Below, in pieces: positions 45,462 to 54,132 of a DNA stretch of 64,000 nucleotides (positions are counted from its first letter, which is position 1; every line of letters starts with the position of its first letter). A model generated the notes under the pieces. It did not search any database and had not been told where the DNA came from. It worked only from the letters and a program-made list of their open reading frames with translations. Made by a program: the position numbers and the translations under genes. The stretch comes from JABMQB01 sp963666575 (lineage in GTDB: Bacteria; Bacteroidota; Bacteroidia; Bacteroidales; Prolixibacteraceae), in the NCBI GenBank assembly GCA_963666575.2, contig CAXXYG010000029.1, positions 62,001-126,000 of the forward strand. Reading direction: 5' to 3'.

Positions 45462-46404
45462 AAAAGAATTAATTTTATCTGACAAGTGGATAGAGGCTAA
45501 TCGCGGAGGGAAAAATCCCGTTGATCCGCGTAAGCCCTACGCTTGGTTGGTAGAAAAAGAATATACCTCTTCAGGAAAAATTGAAGATACAGCTACTATT
45601 TTTCTCACAAATAACGAATGCAGGTTTAAATGCCTCATGTGCGATTTGTGGAAAAACACAACTGATAAACCGGTTCCTGCTGGGGCAATCCCCGATCAGA
45701 TTGAATGGGTTTTGGAGCAAATGCCACCTGTAAAACATTTAAAATTGTACAACAGCGGAAGTTTTTTCGATGAAAGTTCTATTCCCGAAGCCGATTATCC
45801 ACGAATAGCTTCTCTCCTCAGAAATTTTGAAACAGTAATTGTCGAAAACCATCCGAAGTTAGTCAACGATAAGTGCCTTCGTTTTCGAGATTTGCTTCAG
45901 CCTGAATTGCAGGTTGCATTAGGGCTTGAAACAGTACATCCTCAAATCCTGCGGAAATTAAACAAACGCCTGAACTTAAATGAATTTAACAGTTCCGTTG
46001 AGTTTTTGACCAATAATGGCATTCAATCGCGCGCATTTATTTTACTTAAACCTCCATTTATGACTGAAGATGAAGGCATTGAATGGGCTAAAAAGTCCAT
46101 CGATTTTGCTTTTGCTGCTGGTGTGGAGTGTTGTATTGTAATTCCGGTCAGGGCTGGCAATGGAGCAATGGATGTGTTGTTTAAAAATGGCGATTTTAGC
46201 CCTCCTTACATTCAATCGCTTGAAAAAGTATTGGAATACGGCATTGCCTTAAAATTAGGGCGTGTATTTGCCGATGTTTGGGATTTGGCTTTGTTCTCAA
46301 ACTGTAGCAAATGTTTGGACCAAAGGAGACAGCGAATTACTTCCATGAACTTAAGCCAACGGTTAGAAGGACAAATTGTTTGTGAATGTACTTCAGGGGA
46401 ATAA
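45451..46404 (+). CDS. Radical SAM protein (COG1244-like)
   Basis: 317 residues. [4Fe-4S] motif CRFKCLMC: Cys57-x3-Cys61-x2-Cys64, followed by DLWKNTTD, LKLYNSGSFFD and LGLETVHPQILRKLNKR, all features of an uncharacterised radical SAM group. A C-terminal set of cysteines (CSKC, then CEC) may hold a second metal cluster or zinc. Its start lies inside the preceding asparagine-synthetase-like gene, so the two enzymes are translationally coupled and probably act on one substrate. Last gene of the 29621-46404 cluster. Confidence 0.88.
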   Translation: MNSKKELILSDKWIEANRGGKNPVDPRKPYAWLVEKEYTSSGKIEDTATIFLTNNECRFKCLMCDLWKNTTDKPVPAGAIPDQIEWVLEQMPPVKHLKLYNSGSFFDESSIPEADYPRIASLLRNFETVIVENHPKLVNDKCLRFRDLLQPELQVALGLETVHPQILRKLNKRLNLNEFNSSVEFLTNNGIQSRAFILLKPPFMTEDEGIEWAKKSIDFAFAAGVECCIVIPVRAGNGAMDVLFKNGDFSPPYIQSLEKVLEYGIALKLGRVFADVWDLALFSNCSKCLDQRRQRITSMNLSQRLEGQIVCECTSGE

Positions 46405-46468
46405 AGAACTCACGGTCCTTCCGTGGATACACATCAAATCAAAATCATTGAAGAATACTACCCTTTAA

Positions 46469-46756
46469 ATGTTTTATTCTGAGGCCTTGGCTGATCCTGC
46501 TATTCTGCCCCAATTAGCAACCTTAAAAATCACCGAAGATGAATTAAATGCTGCCCTTCCTTTAATTTCAAACGTTGAAGTTTCCAGGGCTGAGTTTCGT
46601 AAAGAAAACGGGGAATCGCAAGTGGCTACAAAAGTAAAAGATACGGCATTCAAAAAAATGGATAAATGAATGAGCAAATTTTATGCTGTGGCACGTATTG
46701 CTTTCGAAGACCAACGCCATCTGTTGGAAATATTGGGTATAGTTGTTATAAGCTAA
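46469..46756 (+). pseudogene. Small hypothetical gene broken by an in-frame TGA
   Basis: From ATG 46469 the frame reads 66 codons to a TGA at 46667-46669, then stays open for 28 further codons (MSKFYAVARIAFEDQRHLLE) to TAA at 46754. The whole resembles a widespread small helical protein in which the residue after MDK is Trp and the next part is a conserved C-terminus, so TGG to TGA is the likely lesion. The 5' end may be truncated too (a TAA immediately precedes the ATG). Function of the intact family is unknown. Confidence 0.6.
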
Positions 46757-46820
46757 TCTAAATTAGGAGTGAGACTTAAAGTCGCGCCCCCAATAATAAT
46801 TACTGTTCGAAGTAATTTTC

Positions 46821-47441
46821 TTAATCAAAATAAACTTCAGTTCGTTCACCTTTGTAATATTCAAACATCATTTTTAGTTGAGGTTCCATGTTACGGGGAG
46901 CTGATAATTCGGGTATGTTTGATTCATTAAACCAGTTCACATCATCGGTTTCGGAACCGGTGTTAATGGTATCATTTTGTTTTTCACAAAGGATGAATAT
47001 TTTATAAACGTATTCAAAAGCAGGAGGCATACCTTGTTTTTGTTTGTCCATCACAGCTAAAAGTTTTGTGGCTTTTACGGTCAATCCAGCTTCCTCAAAA
47101 CACTCTTTTTCGGCGACTTCACGGGGGCTATAATTAATATCGGACCAACCTCCAGGCAACGCCCACTTGCCATCCACTTTTTCCTGAACCAAAAGAATTT
47201 GCCCATTTTCGTTAAAAACCACTGCCCGCACATCGATTTTAGGGGTTTTATACCCGTTTTTTTCTTCAATTACAGGAATGATTTCCGCTATTGGCACGTT
47301 AGTCATTTTTTCCAGCATTTCGAGGCTTATTTCATGTAATTCCTCATAACGTTCTTTATCGTACGAATTGGGTTCAAATTCCAATCCAATTTCGGCCAAT
47401 GCCTGAATACGTTTTATTTTTTCAAAATAGAAAGTGTTCAT
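46821..47441 (-). CDS. Nudix hydrolase with N-terminal helical domain
   Basis: 206 residues. An N-terminal helical segment (FEKIKRIQALAEIGLEF...YDKERYEELHEIS) matches the domain that precedes a Nudix fold in a group of ADP-ribose-pyrophosphatase-like enzymes. The Nudix box is GWSDINYSPREVAEKECFEEAGL in register (key residues G, then K-E, E-E and G), with Tyr and Lys at two positions usually Glu and Arg; the subgroup tolerates this. It hydrolyses a nucleoside diphosphate-X in the cytoplasm, substrate unknown. MNTFYF at 47441 is the chosen start. Confidence 0.87.
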   Translation of the reverse strand: MNTFYFEKIKRIQALAEIGLEFEPNSYDKERYEELHEISLEMLEKMTNVPIAEIIPVIEEKNGYKTPKIDVRAVVFNENGQILLVQEKVDGKWALPGGWSDINYSPREVAEKECFEEAGLTVKATKLLAVMDKQKQGMPPAFEYVYKIFILCEKQNDTINTGSETDDVNWFNESNIPELSAPRNMEPQLKMMFEYYKGERTEVYFD

Positions 47442-47458
47442 TTTATACATTTTATTTT

Positions 47459-47496
47459 GCGCTCCTTTGTGCCTCCTTTGTCTTCTTTGCGGTTAA
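47459..47496. repeat. Intergenic CTTTGTG/CTTTGCGG-type repeat, left of MOSC gene
   Basis: Three imperfect units of CTTTG(T/C)G about 10-11 bp apart ending in GCGGTTAA, between the Nudix and MOSC genes. A related sequence lies on the other side of the MOSC gene (48181-48260). I have seen similar CTCTGTG/CTTTGCG strings as intergenic repeats in other Bacteroidota; function unknown. Confidence 0.45.
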
Positions 47497-47519
47497 TTTG
47501 TTTTTGAAGATAGTTCAAA

Positions 47520-48155
47520 TTATAAAAACTTTTTTTGAAGGTCTTTTTTGCAGCTTTCTGCCAGGTTTTTATCGTTTAGTGCTTTTTCTATTAGCTTTTT
47601 ATTTGGTTCATTGGTGTATAAAAGAATAAAAATTTCTTTTATGGTCAGTGCTTTTGCATTTTGTTCAATCAAAGACAAAGTATCCCATTTTTTGACTAAT
47701 CCTTCTTTAAGAATCCGCACATAAACTCCGGCATACCCATATTCCACAAATTGTTTTACCATTTTCTGTGTGCCAAACCGAACACCTAATTTAAAACATG
47801 GTTGCCTTGGCTGTGTCACTTGGATTTTTGTTTCGCCTACTTTAAAAATATCTCCTATTCGAATTTGAGTTTCATCCAAACCTTCAACGGTAAGGTTTTC
47901 ACCAAACATACCCCATTGCCAATCGAGAGTTGGGTACAGGTTTTTCCAATATGCATAATGTTTTTCTGAATAAAGGTAACATGCTTTATCCTTCCCACCA
48001 TGGTAACGCCTGTCAATTACATGGTCATTTTTTACATCTTCCAAACCTAAAAACAGGGGATTTTCAACCGGGTATTTATATATTCCGGTTGAAACTTCTT
48101 TTCCTCTCCAGATAATGGTTTGAGGTTTTGCTATATTGGTTGAAATGATTTTCAT
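47520..48155 (-). CDS. MOSC domain-containing protein (YiiM-like)
   Basis: 211 residues. MOSC features: the N-terminal PQTIIWRGKEVSTGIYKYPV, DRRYHGGKDKACYLYS, MFGENLTVEGLDE, IRIGDIF and the conserved Cys in TQPRQPCFKLG. MOSC domains of the YiiM type reduce N-hydroxylated compounds or handle Moco-bound sulfur with a redox partner. The start at MKIISTN (48155) matches relatives; a Met 7 codons upstream was rejected. Short repeats lie on both sides. Confidence 0.9.
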   Translation of the reverse strand: MKIISTNIAKPQTIIWRGKEVSTGIYKYPVENPLFLGLEDVKNDHVIDRRYHGGKDKACYLYSEKHYAYWKNLYPTLDWQWGMFGENLTVEGLDETQIRIGDIFKVGETKIQVTQPRQPCFKLGVRFGTQKMVKQFVEYGYAGVYVRILKEGLVKKWDTLSLIEQNAKALTIKEIFILLYTNEPNKKLIEKALNDKNLAESCKKDLQKKFL

Positions 48156-48180
48156 AATTTTTTTATGTGATTGCAAAATA

Positions 48181-48260
48181 AGAACTCTTTGTGTTTATTA
48201 ATGCCTTCTTCGAGAACTCTGTGGTTAAGTGATTTTACCACAGAGAACACAGAGTTTTAC
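48181..48260. repeat. Intergenic CTCTGTG-type repeat with inverted arms, right of MOSC gene
   Basis: Contains CTCTTTGTG, then CTCTGTGGT (48217-48225) and its inverted copy ACCACAGAG (48237-48245), followed by AACACAGAG. The hairpin has 9-bp arms and an 11-nt loop. Related to the repeat at 47459-47496. Confidence 0.5.
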
Positions 48261-48296
48261 ACCCAGGAATAGAGAAAATTTAATTAGTATTTATTA

Positions 48297-51200
48297 CTAA
48301 TAACTTGATTCCAGTAAAAATGAATATTCAAAATTACCCGGTTTAATTTGGTATTTTTCCATTGGCAATGCCCTTGAAGGTGTCCAGGTATCGTTGCCAC
48401 CAACACCCATTTGAATCAGGTCGATGTTGACAGTGATAAAATCATTTTTTGGTAATTCATTTGGGTGTAATGCTTTTTCCAATTGGTCGACGGTCCATGG
48501 CACAGCACTCATACTTAAATGTTGTTTGCCCGTAACTTTTATACCTGAGTCGGTCCCTTTAAAAGCCATCCATCGTATGCCGGTTCGATTGGCATTTTCC
48601 TGAGGTTTGATATATGGCGTAATAAATTTATCCAGGGGCATTTTAAAAAGCCCTACCCAAACACCATCCACTCGGTCGATGTAGTTTTCGTGAGGGCCCA
48701 ATCCAAACCACGAGATGTTGTTCAGTGTATTAGGGATTTGCATTTTTAAGCCTACTTTTGGAATCATAGGTAAGTCAGAATCCATATTTACCGAGGCATC
48801 AACTTTTATTGTCCCGTTTCCTGAAACGGTAAGATTATTAATCCATTCAACTTTTCCATCCAAAATTGAATGAGTAATAATGACCTGTTTTTCTGATGTT
48901 GAAATATCTTCCAATAAAACAGAAGCAACTTTCCTATTTGTTTGCGATGTTAACCATTCCTTGAGCAATTCATGTGTAACACCACCCCGGTTATCATTAT
49001 CGGTTTGTGCCCGCCAAAATGAAGGTGCCAAACCGTTTCCTGAGATCAGAGTTATTCCATTTTTTGTCCAGTTCGAAATAAGGCCTTTTTGTTTATCTAT
49101 TGTCAGGCTAAAATTTGTCCCTTCTAAAATCAATTGTGAAGCATTGTTTTCAGAAATTGAAATAGTTTCAATATTGTCAATTTTAACTGTTGAAACTGAA
49201 TTAGACGAGGGTGATTTAAATTGTCCAAAAGCAACCTGGTGCCCAGCATCTGCCCAGTTTGATTTTTCTTTAAGTACAAAATCAATTTTTACAAAATATT
49301 CAGTTGCTGGTTTGGGTTCAGCTATCTTTTTAAGTGGAAGCGAAAAAGAATATGTGTCGCCTGGTTTTACTGAAGGAACATCCATACTTCCATTTTTTAT
49401 TGAAAGGCCATTTGCAGTTAATTCCCAGATGATCGAATAATTATTCAGATTCAGAAAACTATTTCTATTGATTGCTTCATAGGTAAATGTATTCAGGTTT
49501 TTTGCCAAAATGGCTACTGGCTGTTGCACCTGTTTTATTTCGAAAAGCCCGGGTTTTGGTGTGTGGTCGGGGAATATTACGCCATTGATACAAAAGTTGG
49601 CATCGTTAATCGGGTCACCATAATCGCCACCATAGGCCCAGAATTCATCTCCGTTAGCATCTTTTTTTACAATACCCTGGTCCATCCAATCCCAGATAAA
49701 TCCACCGGCAATTCGTTTTTGAGAGCGGAAAACATCCCACAGTTCTTTAAAATTACCTGTTGAATTTCCCATAGCATGGGCATATTCCGAGAAAATAACG
49801 GGTTGATTATTGCCTTTAAGGCCGGCTACTTGTTTTGCCATATCGGGAGTTGGGTAAAAACGCCCCCACATATCAACCCAGTCCTGGTCAACCGGATTGG
49901 CTTTTAGCGTAACTGAACGGTTGGGGTAGCCTTCTTCATCGGAGCTGATGTAACCGGGTTTTCCGGGGTTTCCCAGCGCCGGTTCATAATGGATGGGGCG
50001 GGTGAGGTCGTAATCCCTGATCCATCCGGCCATAGCGGCATGGTTAGGACCACGCCCCGATTCATTTCCCAACGACCAAATAATAACCGATGCATGGTTT
50101 TTATCACGTTCAACCATACGAATTCCGCGTTCCATAAATGCATGGTTCCAATCGGGTTGGTTTGTTAGATAACCTCCCTGTCCATGTGTTTCAATGTTGG
50201 CTTCATCCATTACATATAAACCATATTCATCGCACAGGTCATACCAAACCGGGTCATTTGGGTAATGACAGGTACGTACCGCATTAAAATTAAACTGTTT
50301 CATTTGAATAACATCAGCCAGCATATCTTCGCGGCTTACTACCTTGCCATTATATTGGTTGTGGTCGTGGTGGTTGACACCATAAATGGTAATGGGCTGG
50401 CCATTAATTAAAAATTGGCCGTCTGAAATTTCGACCGAGCGGAAACCAATTTTAGTGCTTTTGGCTTCAAGCACTTGCCCGTTATTATCTTTTAAAGTAA
50501 AAACCAGTGTATAAAGATTGGGTGTTTCGGCTGTCCATTTTTTAGGATTTGTAATGGTTGCCTGCATCAAAGCAAATTTTACGTTGTCGAGGCGGGGGTA
50601 TTGTTCATTGATTATTTCAGCCACATTTTTGGTGAGAGGTTTACCTAAGACTGCTTTCCCATTGGTATCAAATAACATGGCTTCCAACAAATAACCTTCA
50701 ATATCCCGATTGGATAAATTTTGGATTTTTGGCCTGATTTTTATTAAGGCATCTTCGTAATCGTTATCAAGTTGTGTTTGAATAAAAAAATCGCTGATGC
50801 GGACTTTGGGTTCAGCTAATAACACAACTTCGCGGTGAATTCCGCTTAAACGCCAATGGTCCTGGTCTTCGAGGTAAGAACCATCGCTCCAACGGTATAC
50901 TTTTACAGATACATTGTTTTTCCCTGCCTGTAATTTATTGGTAATATTAAACTCCGCAGGTAAACGGCTCCCCTGGCTATAACCCACAAACTGCCCGTTG
51001 ACCCAAACGTAAAATGCAGAACTTACTCCACCAAAATGAAGTGTTACATTCATTCCGTCCCAATTTTCGGGAATTGAAAATTCGCGCTGGTAGCAGCCTA
51101 CCGGATTGTCGGCAGGATCGATAAATGGAGGATTTACTACAAATGGGTAGACTATGTTGGTGTAAATGGCTGTTCCATATCCATTAAGTTCCCAATTAGA

Positions 51201-51497
51201 TGGAACATCAATTTTATCCCACTCCGAAACTGCTGACTTGTAAAAATCATTAGGCGCACCTTGTGGAGTTGGAGAAAATTTAAAATTCCATGTTCCGTTT
51301 AATGAAAATATCCTGTCTGAATTATTTCTGTCGACAGTTTTGGCTTTTTCAACCGAACCGTATGAAAACATTGTCGCACGGGCGTTTTCTTTATTTATAC
51401 CGGTGACATATGGATTTTCCCAATCGTTTTGTTGTTGGGCAACTAAACAGGTTGTTGACAGGAATAATAGAATTAAAATAAGATTTGCTGTTTTCAT
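48297..51497 (-). CDS. Secreted GH2 beta-galactosidase, LacZ type
   Basis: 1066 residues with a signal peptide (cleavage near LVAQ, residue 20). Order: sugar-binding domain (about 50-220, RIFSLNGTWNFKFSP), immunoglobulin-like domain, TIM barrel with acid/base Glu479 in SLGNESGRG and nucleophile Glu571 in SEYAHAMGNS, second Ig-like domain, and the small-chain C-terminal domain (FGLGPHENYIDR). Cleaves terminal beta-galactosides in periplasm or at the surface. It stands near the SusCD genes and probably belongs to the same glycan locus. Confidence 0.95.
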   Translation of the reverse strand: MKTANLILILLFLSTTCLVAQQQNDWENPYVTGINKENARATMFSYGSVEKAKTVDRNNSDRIFSLNGTWNFKFSPTPQGAPNDFYKSAVSEWDKIDVPSNWELNGYGTAIYTNIVYPFVVNPPFIDPADNPVGCYQREFSIPENWDGMNVTLHFGGVSSAFYVWVNGQFVGYSQGSRLPAEFNITNKLQAGKNNVSVKVYRWSDGSYLEDQDHWRLSGIHREVVLLAEPKVRISDFFIQTQLDNDYEDALIKIRPKIQNLSNRDIEGYLLEAMLFDTNGKAVLGKPLTKNVAEIINEQYPRLDNVKFALMQATITNPKKWTAETPNLYTLVFTLKDNNGQVLEAKSTKIGFRSVEISDGQFLINGQPITIYGVNHHDHNQYNGKVVSREDMLADVIQMKQFNFNAVRTCHYPNDPVWYDLCDEYGLYVMDEANIETHGQGGYLTNQPDWNHAFMERGIRMVERDKNHASVIIWSLGNESGRGPNHAAMAGWIRDYDLTRPIHYEPALGNPGKPGYISSDEEGYPNRSVTLKANPVDQDWVDMWGRFYPTPDMAKQVAGLKGNNQPVIFSEYAHAMGNSTGNFKELWDVFRSQKRIAGGFIWDWMDQGIVKKDANGDEFWAYGGDYGDPINDANFCINGVIFPDHTPKPGLFEIKQVQQPVAILAKNLNTFTYEAINRNSFLNLNNYSIIWELTANGLSIKNGSMDVPSVKPGDTYSFSLPLKKIAEPKPATEYFVKIDFVLKEKSNWADAGHQVAFGQFKSPSSNSVSTVKIDNIETISISENNASQLILEGTNFSLTIDKQKGLISNWTKNGITLISGNGLAPSFWRAQTDNDNRGGVTHELLKEWLTSQTNRKVASVLLEDISTSEKQVIITHSILDGKVEWINNLTVSGNGTIKVDASVNMDSDLPMIPKVGLKMQIPNTLNNISWFGLGPHENYIDRVDGVWVGLFKMPLDKFITPYIKPQENANRTGIRWMAFKGTDSGIKVTGKQHLSMSAVPWTVDQLEKALHPNELPKNDFITVNIDLIQMGVGGNDTWTPSRALPMEKYQIKPGNFEYSFLLESSY

Positions 51498-51864
51498 AGT
51501 CGGTTTCCATTTATTATTTATGAGGTCCAATTTATAAAAATTGTTTCAAACCTGCCGATTTTTATGAAGTATCAGTATGCCATTTGCCCATTTAAGTTAA
51601 TTTTATGTATGGGTGTTTTTGTAAAGGATTTAGTTGCAGGGTTTCCTGTAAGTTATTTAACGTGAGTTCGATCTAAGAAATAGGATTAGAGTATTAATCT
51701 AAAAGCATTTAACTATGTTGGCGCGTCAAAATTGCGTGAATCGGGCTAACTCGCTTATTTGAAATACCGAAAAGCTTAATTTTGACATGATTTTTCTTTA
51801 ACAACCAGCTATTTAGTTCATGTATAGTAAAGTTTATTAGTAACTTTTTTATTTCGAACTCAGG
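51498..51864. other. Intergenic region with an inverted-repeat remnant
   Basis: 367 bp between GH2 and BNR-4 genes. GTCAAAATT (51725-51733) and AATTTTGAC (51778-51786) form inverted arms around a GC-richer 44-bp centre unlike the flanks; on the minus strand it encodes a 20-codon frame (MSKLSFSVFQ...) that resembles a recurrent short ORF in Bacteroidota intergenic repeats. No complete gene or IS is present. Confidence 0.4.
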
Positions 51865-53187
51865 TTATTTAATATTCATTTTAACCGCCGTTTTATAGTT
51901 GGTATAATGCACATATTTTTCCACATTTAACCACAAAACCTGAAGTGAATCTTTATCATTATAATTCCTGATTACAAACGGCCGGACGTTGTTATTTTTC
52001 GATTGACTGGTAATTTCTTCAACTTCCCAATCGATGCCATTATTTCTTGTTTCCCATTTTTCTATTTCAAATATGCCGTTTTTTATGCGCGACAAATAAA
52101 CTATTGAAGGATTTGTATGGTCAAGGATTACTCCACCTGAATAATTGGGTTCCGGTTCTGTTTTTTCGTTTGGTGTATGGGGGAACCAACCGCCCGAATT
52201 TACTAGTTTATAATTGTTCCATTGGTTATTATCCCATATGGCATAATAATAAACATGTGATGAATCATTTGGAAATTGGGTATAAACAATTACCGGATTG
52301 CCATCCGTGTTTTCGGCCACATCCCAAATCCATGCTTTTTCTCCGGTTGCTTTTGCATCGTAAACAAGGTCCGAGTTTTTTGGATCAAGGGGGAGCTTTT
52401 CCCAGTTTTTTAATGTGTCGCCATTGGCATTTGTCAGAAAATCATTTTTATATTTTGCATAATAAATACTGTTGGTAGGTTCGTTTCGTGGATGCCCGTC
52501 GGTGAAAGCAAAATGAATGGTGTTTATATTATTTGAACTTATTTTAATATATGGCCTTCGGTTGTTATAAATCCGGTCAGGAAGAATCAGTATTTTTCCT
52601 TTTTCCCAGGTTTTGCCATTATCTGCCGATGTTGAAAAGTTAGGCTTAAAATCGGTTCCACGCCAAAATAAGTACAGTTTATTTTTTTCTTCCGATAATT
52701 GAAAAATGTTGGTGTAGGTGTATGTGTCTGAGGCATCTGAAAAGAGTGAAGTGTCGTTTAATGCCAACAATTGCTCAGGTTCCCACAAAAATATGTCTTC
52801 AGGATTTGAGGTTTTTAGCAGATGAATTGGTTCGTTGGTGGCATGTTTCGAATATAAAACAAACAGGTGGCCGGAGTTATCAATAAATAAGCTGGGATTG
52901 TTATGGTCATCCGGTTCCAGCTTTTTATGGATAATAGTTGATTCAATTTTGTGGGAAGTATGATCAAAATAACCCACACTCACATTGCCTTCACTGTCGA
53001 TCCACCCTGCATAAGTCCGTTTAAATTTTCCTTCATAATAAATGGCACGAGGGTCCGAAAACCAACACCATGATCCATTTTCAGTAAATGATAAATAATC
53101 TTCTCCCTTGGGAGGATTTGAATTTATTGAGTGTTTCTGGCAGCTTGCAATAATAAAAACAAAAATAATTAATGAGAATCGTTTCAT
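51865..53187 (-). CDS. BNR-4 repeat lipoprotein (propeller)
   Basis: 440 residues with a lipobox (IASC, Cys16). BNR_4-type propeller: GSWCWFSDPRAIYYEGKFKRTYAGW, DDHNNPSLFIDNSGHLFVLYSKH, TYTNIFQLSEEKNKLYLFWRG, RPYIKISS, DGNPVIVYTQFP. Proteins with this fold include uncharacterised PUL members and relatives of PL24/PL25 ulvan lyases; the lyase residues cannot be confirmed by eye. Surface glycan binding or cleavage is the likely role. Confidence 0.82.
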   Translation of the reverse strand: MKRFSLIIFVFIIASCQKHSINSNPPKGEDYLSFTENGSWCWFSDPRAIYYEGKFKRTYAGWIDSEGNVSVGYFDHTSHKIESTIIHKKLEPDDHNNPSLFIDNSGHLFVLYSKHATNEPIHLLKTSNPEDIFLWEPEQLLALNDTSLFSDASDTYTYTNIFQLSEEKNKLYLFWRGTDFKPNFSTSADNGKTWEKGKILILPDRIYNNRRPYIKISSNNINTIHFAFTDGHPRNEPTNSIYYAKYKNDFLTNANGDTLKNWEKLPLDPKNSDLVYDAKATGEKAWIWDVAENTDGNPVIVYTQFPNDSSHVYYYAIWDNNQWNNYKLVNSGGWFPHTPNEKTEPEPNYSGGVILDHTNPSIVYLSRIKNGIFEIEKWETRNNGIDWEVEEITSQSKNNNVRPFVIRNYNDKDSLQVLWLNVEKYVHYTNYKTAVKMNIK

Positions 53188-53523
53188 ATTTAATTGATGT
53201 CGGGCATTTAAAGTGGTAAAAGATATTTTTAAATAAGTGAATTTACATCTATTTTTTTAACCAGTAAAAATTTATCGCTCTCTGATTTCAAATAATACTG
53301 TTCTAGGCAAAAAAAAAGGTTTTCCACATTTTGTTGGGTAAGTATTGGTAAAAATAATGAAGTCAAAATTCTAACAGAAATGACGCATCATTAAATTCAA
53401 AATATAATATTTGGAATTTTTTTTCAGTTTTATCTGGAAATCTTATTTTTAAATTATATGTTTAATACTTGTATGATTATATTATTTGGAATTACCTTTA
53501 CTTAGTTATTAAAAAAACAATTC
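53188..53523. other. Intergenic region upstream of the ECF sigma gene
   Basis: 336 bp between divergent genes. ATTTGGAATT occurs twice in direct orientation, at 53409-53418 and 53484-53493, the second 31 bp before the sigma gene start; GGAAT-like -35 elements are common for ECF sigma factors, so autoregulation is possible. No gene is seen. Confidence 0.4.
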
Positions 53524-54132
53524 TTGGATGAAAAAGAAATAAATATAGACTTCATAAATTCATTAAAACAAGGAAAAGAAAAAAGCTTTCGTGCAGTTTT
53601 TGATATTTATTTCGAGTCATTGCAGGTTTTTGCGAAAATGTATGTTGAAGATGAGGAGATTGCAAAGGATATGGTGCAAGAAGTTTTCTATAAACTGTGG
53701 AAGAAACGATCTTCTCTCCCCGAGAAATTAAACATAAAAGCTTATTTATATCAGTCATTAAAAAATAATTGCCTGAATTATTTAAAAAGATTAAAAGTTC
53801 AGGCAAAATATAAAAAAAGAGTACTTGATAATTATAATGATTTACAATTGAATTATGAAGCTTTATTACAATTAAACTTTGATGCTGTTTCATTTAATGA
53901 GCTTTTAGAAAAACTAAATAAGTCTATCAATCAGCTACCTCCAAAATGTAAGGAAGTATTTGAGCTAAGTCGGAACGATGGATTAAAAAACCGCGAAATT
54001 GCGGAACAATTAAACATATCAGTAAAAGCAGTTGAAGGGCATATTTCCAAAGCCCTCAAACAATTAAAAAAACAAATTAACACCCAATTTCCTTCAGATT
54101 TTATTCTTTATTTTTTGTTGGCAAGACATTAA
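53524..54132 (+). CDS. ECF-type RNA polymerase sigma-70 factor
   Basis: 202 residues. Region 2 (about 25-92: EEIAKDMVQEVFYKLWKKRSSLP) and region 4 helix-turn-helix (about 134-185: LPPKCKEVFELSRNDGLKNREIAEQLNISVKAVEGHISKAL, shortened here to its key parts) are intact. Start is TTG: an in-frame TAG lies at 53503 and no ATG precedes the conserved region. It pairs with the FecR gene 120 bp downstream and should activate the adjacent SusCD operon on receptor signalling. Confidence 0.93.
   Translation: MDEKEINIDFINSLKQGKEKSFRAVFDIYFESLQVFAKMYVEDEEIAKDMVQEVFYKLWKKRSSLPEKLNIKAYLYQSLKNNCLNYLKRLKVQAKYKKRVLDNYNDLQLNYEALLQLNFDAVSFNELLEKLNKSINQLPPKCKEVFELSRNDGLKNREIAEQLNISVKAVEGHISKALKQLKKQINTQFPSDFILYFLLARH

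Noticed and set aside
48880..49440. 186-codon plus-strand ORF inside the GH2 gene
   Set aside because: It is antisense to a well-supported beta-galactosidase and its protein has no domain or signal; a shadow frame.
52047..52478. 143-codon plus-strand ORF inside the BNR-4 gene
   Set aside because: Antisense shadow of the BNR-4 coding sequence; composition is His/Leu/Pro-rich as expected from the opposite strand.
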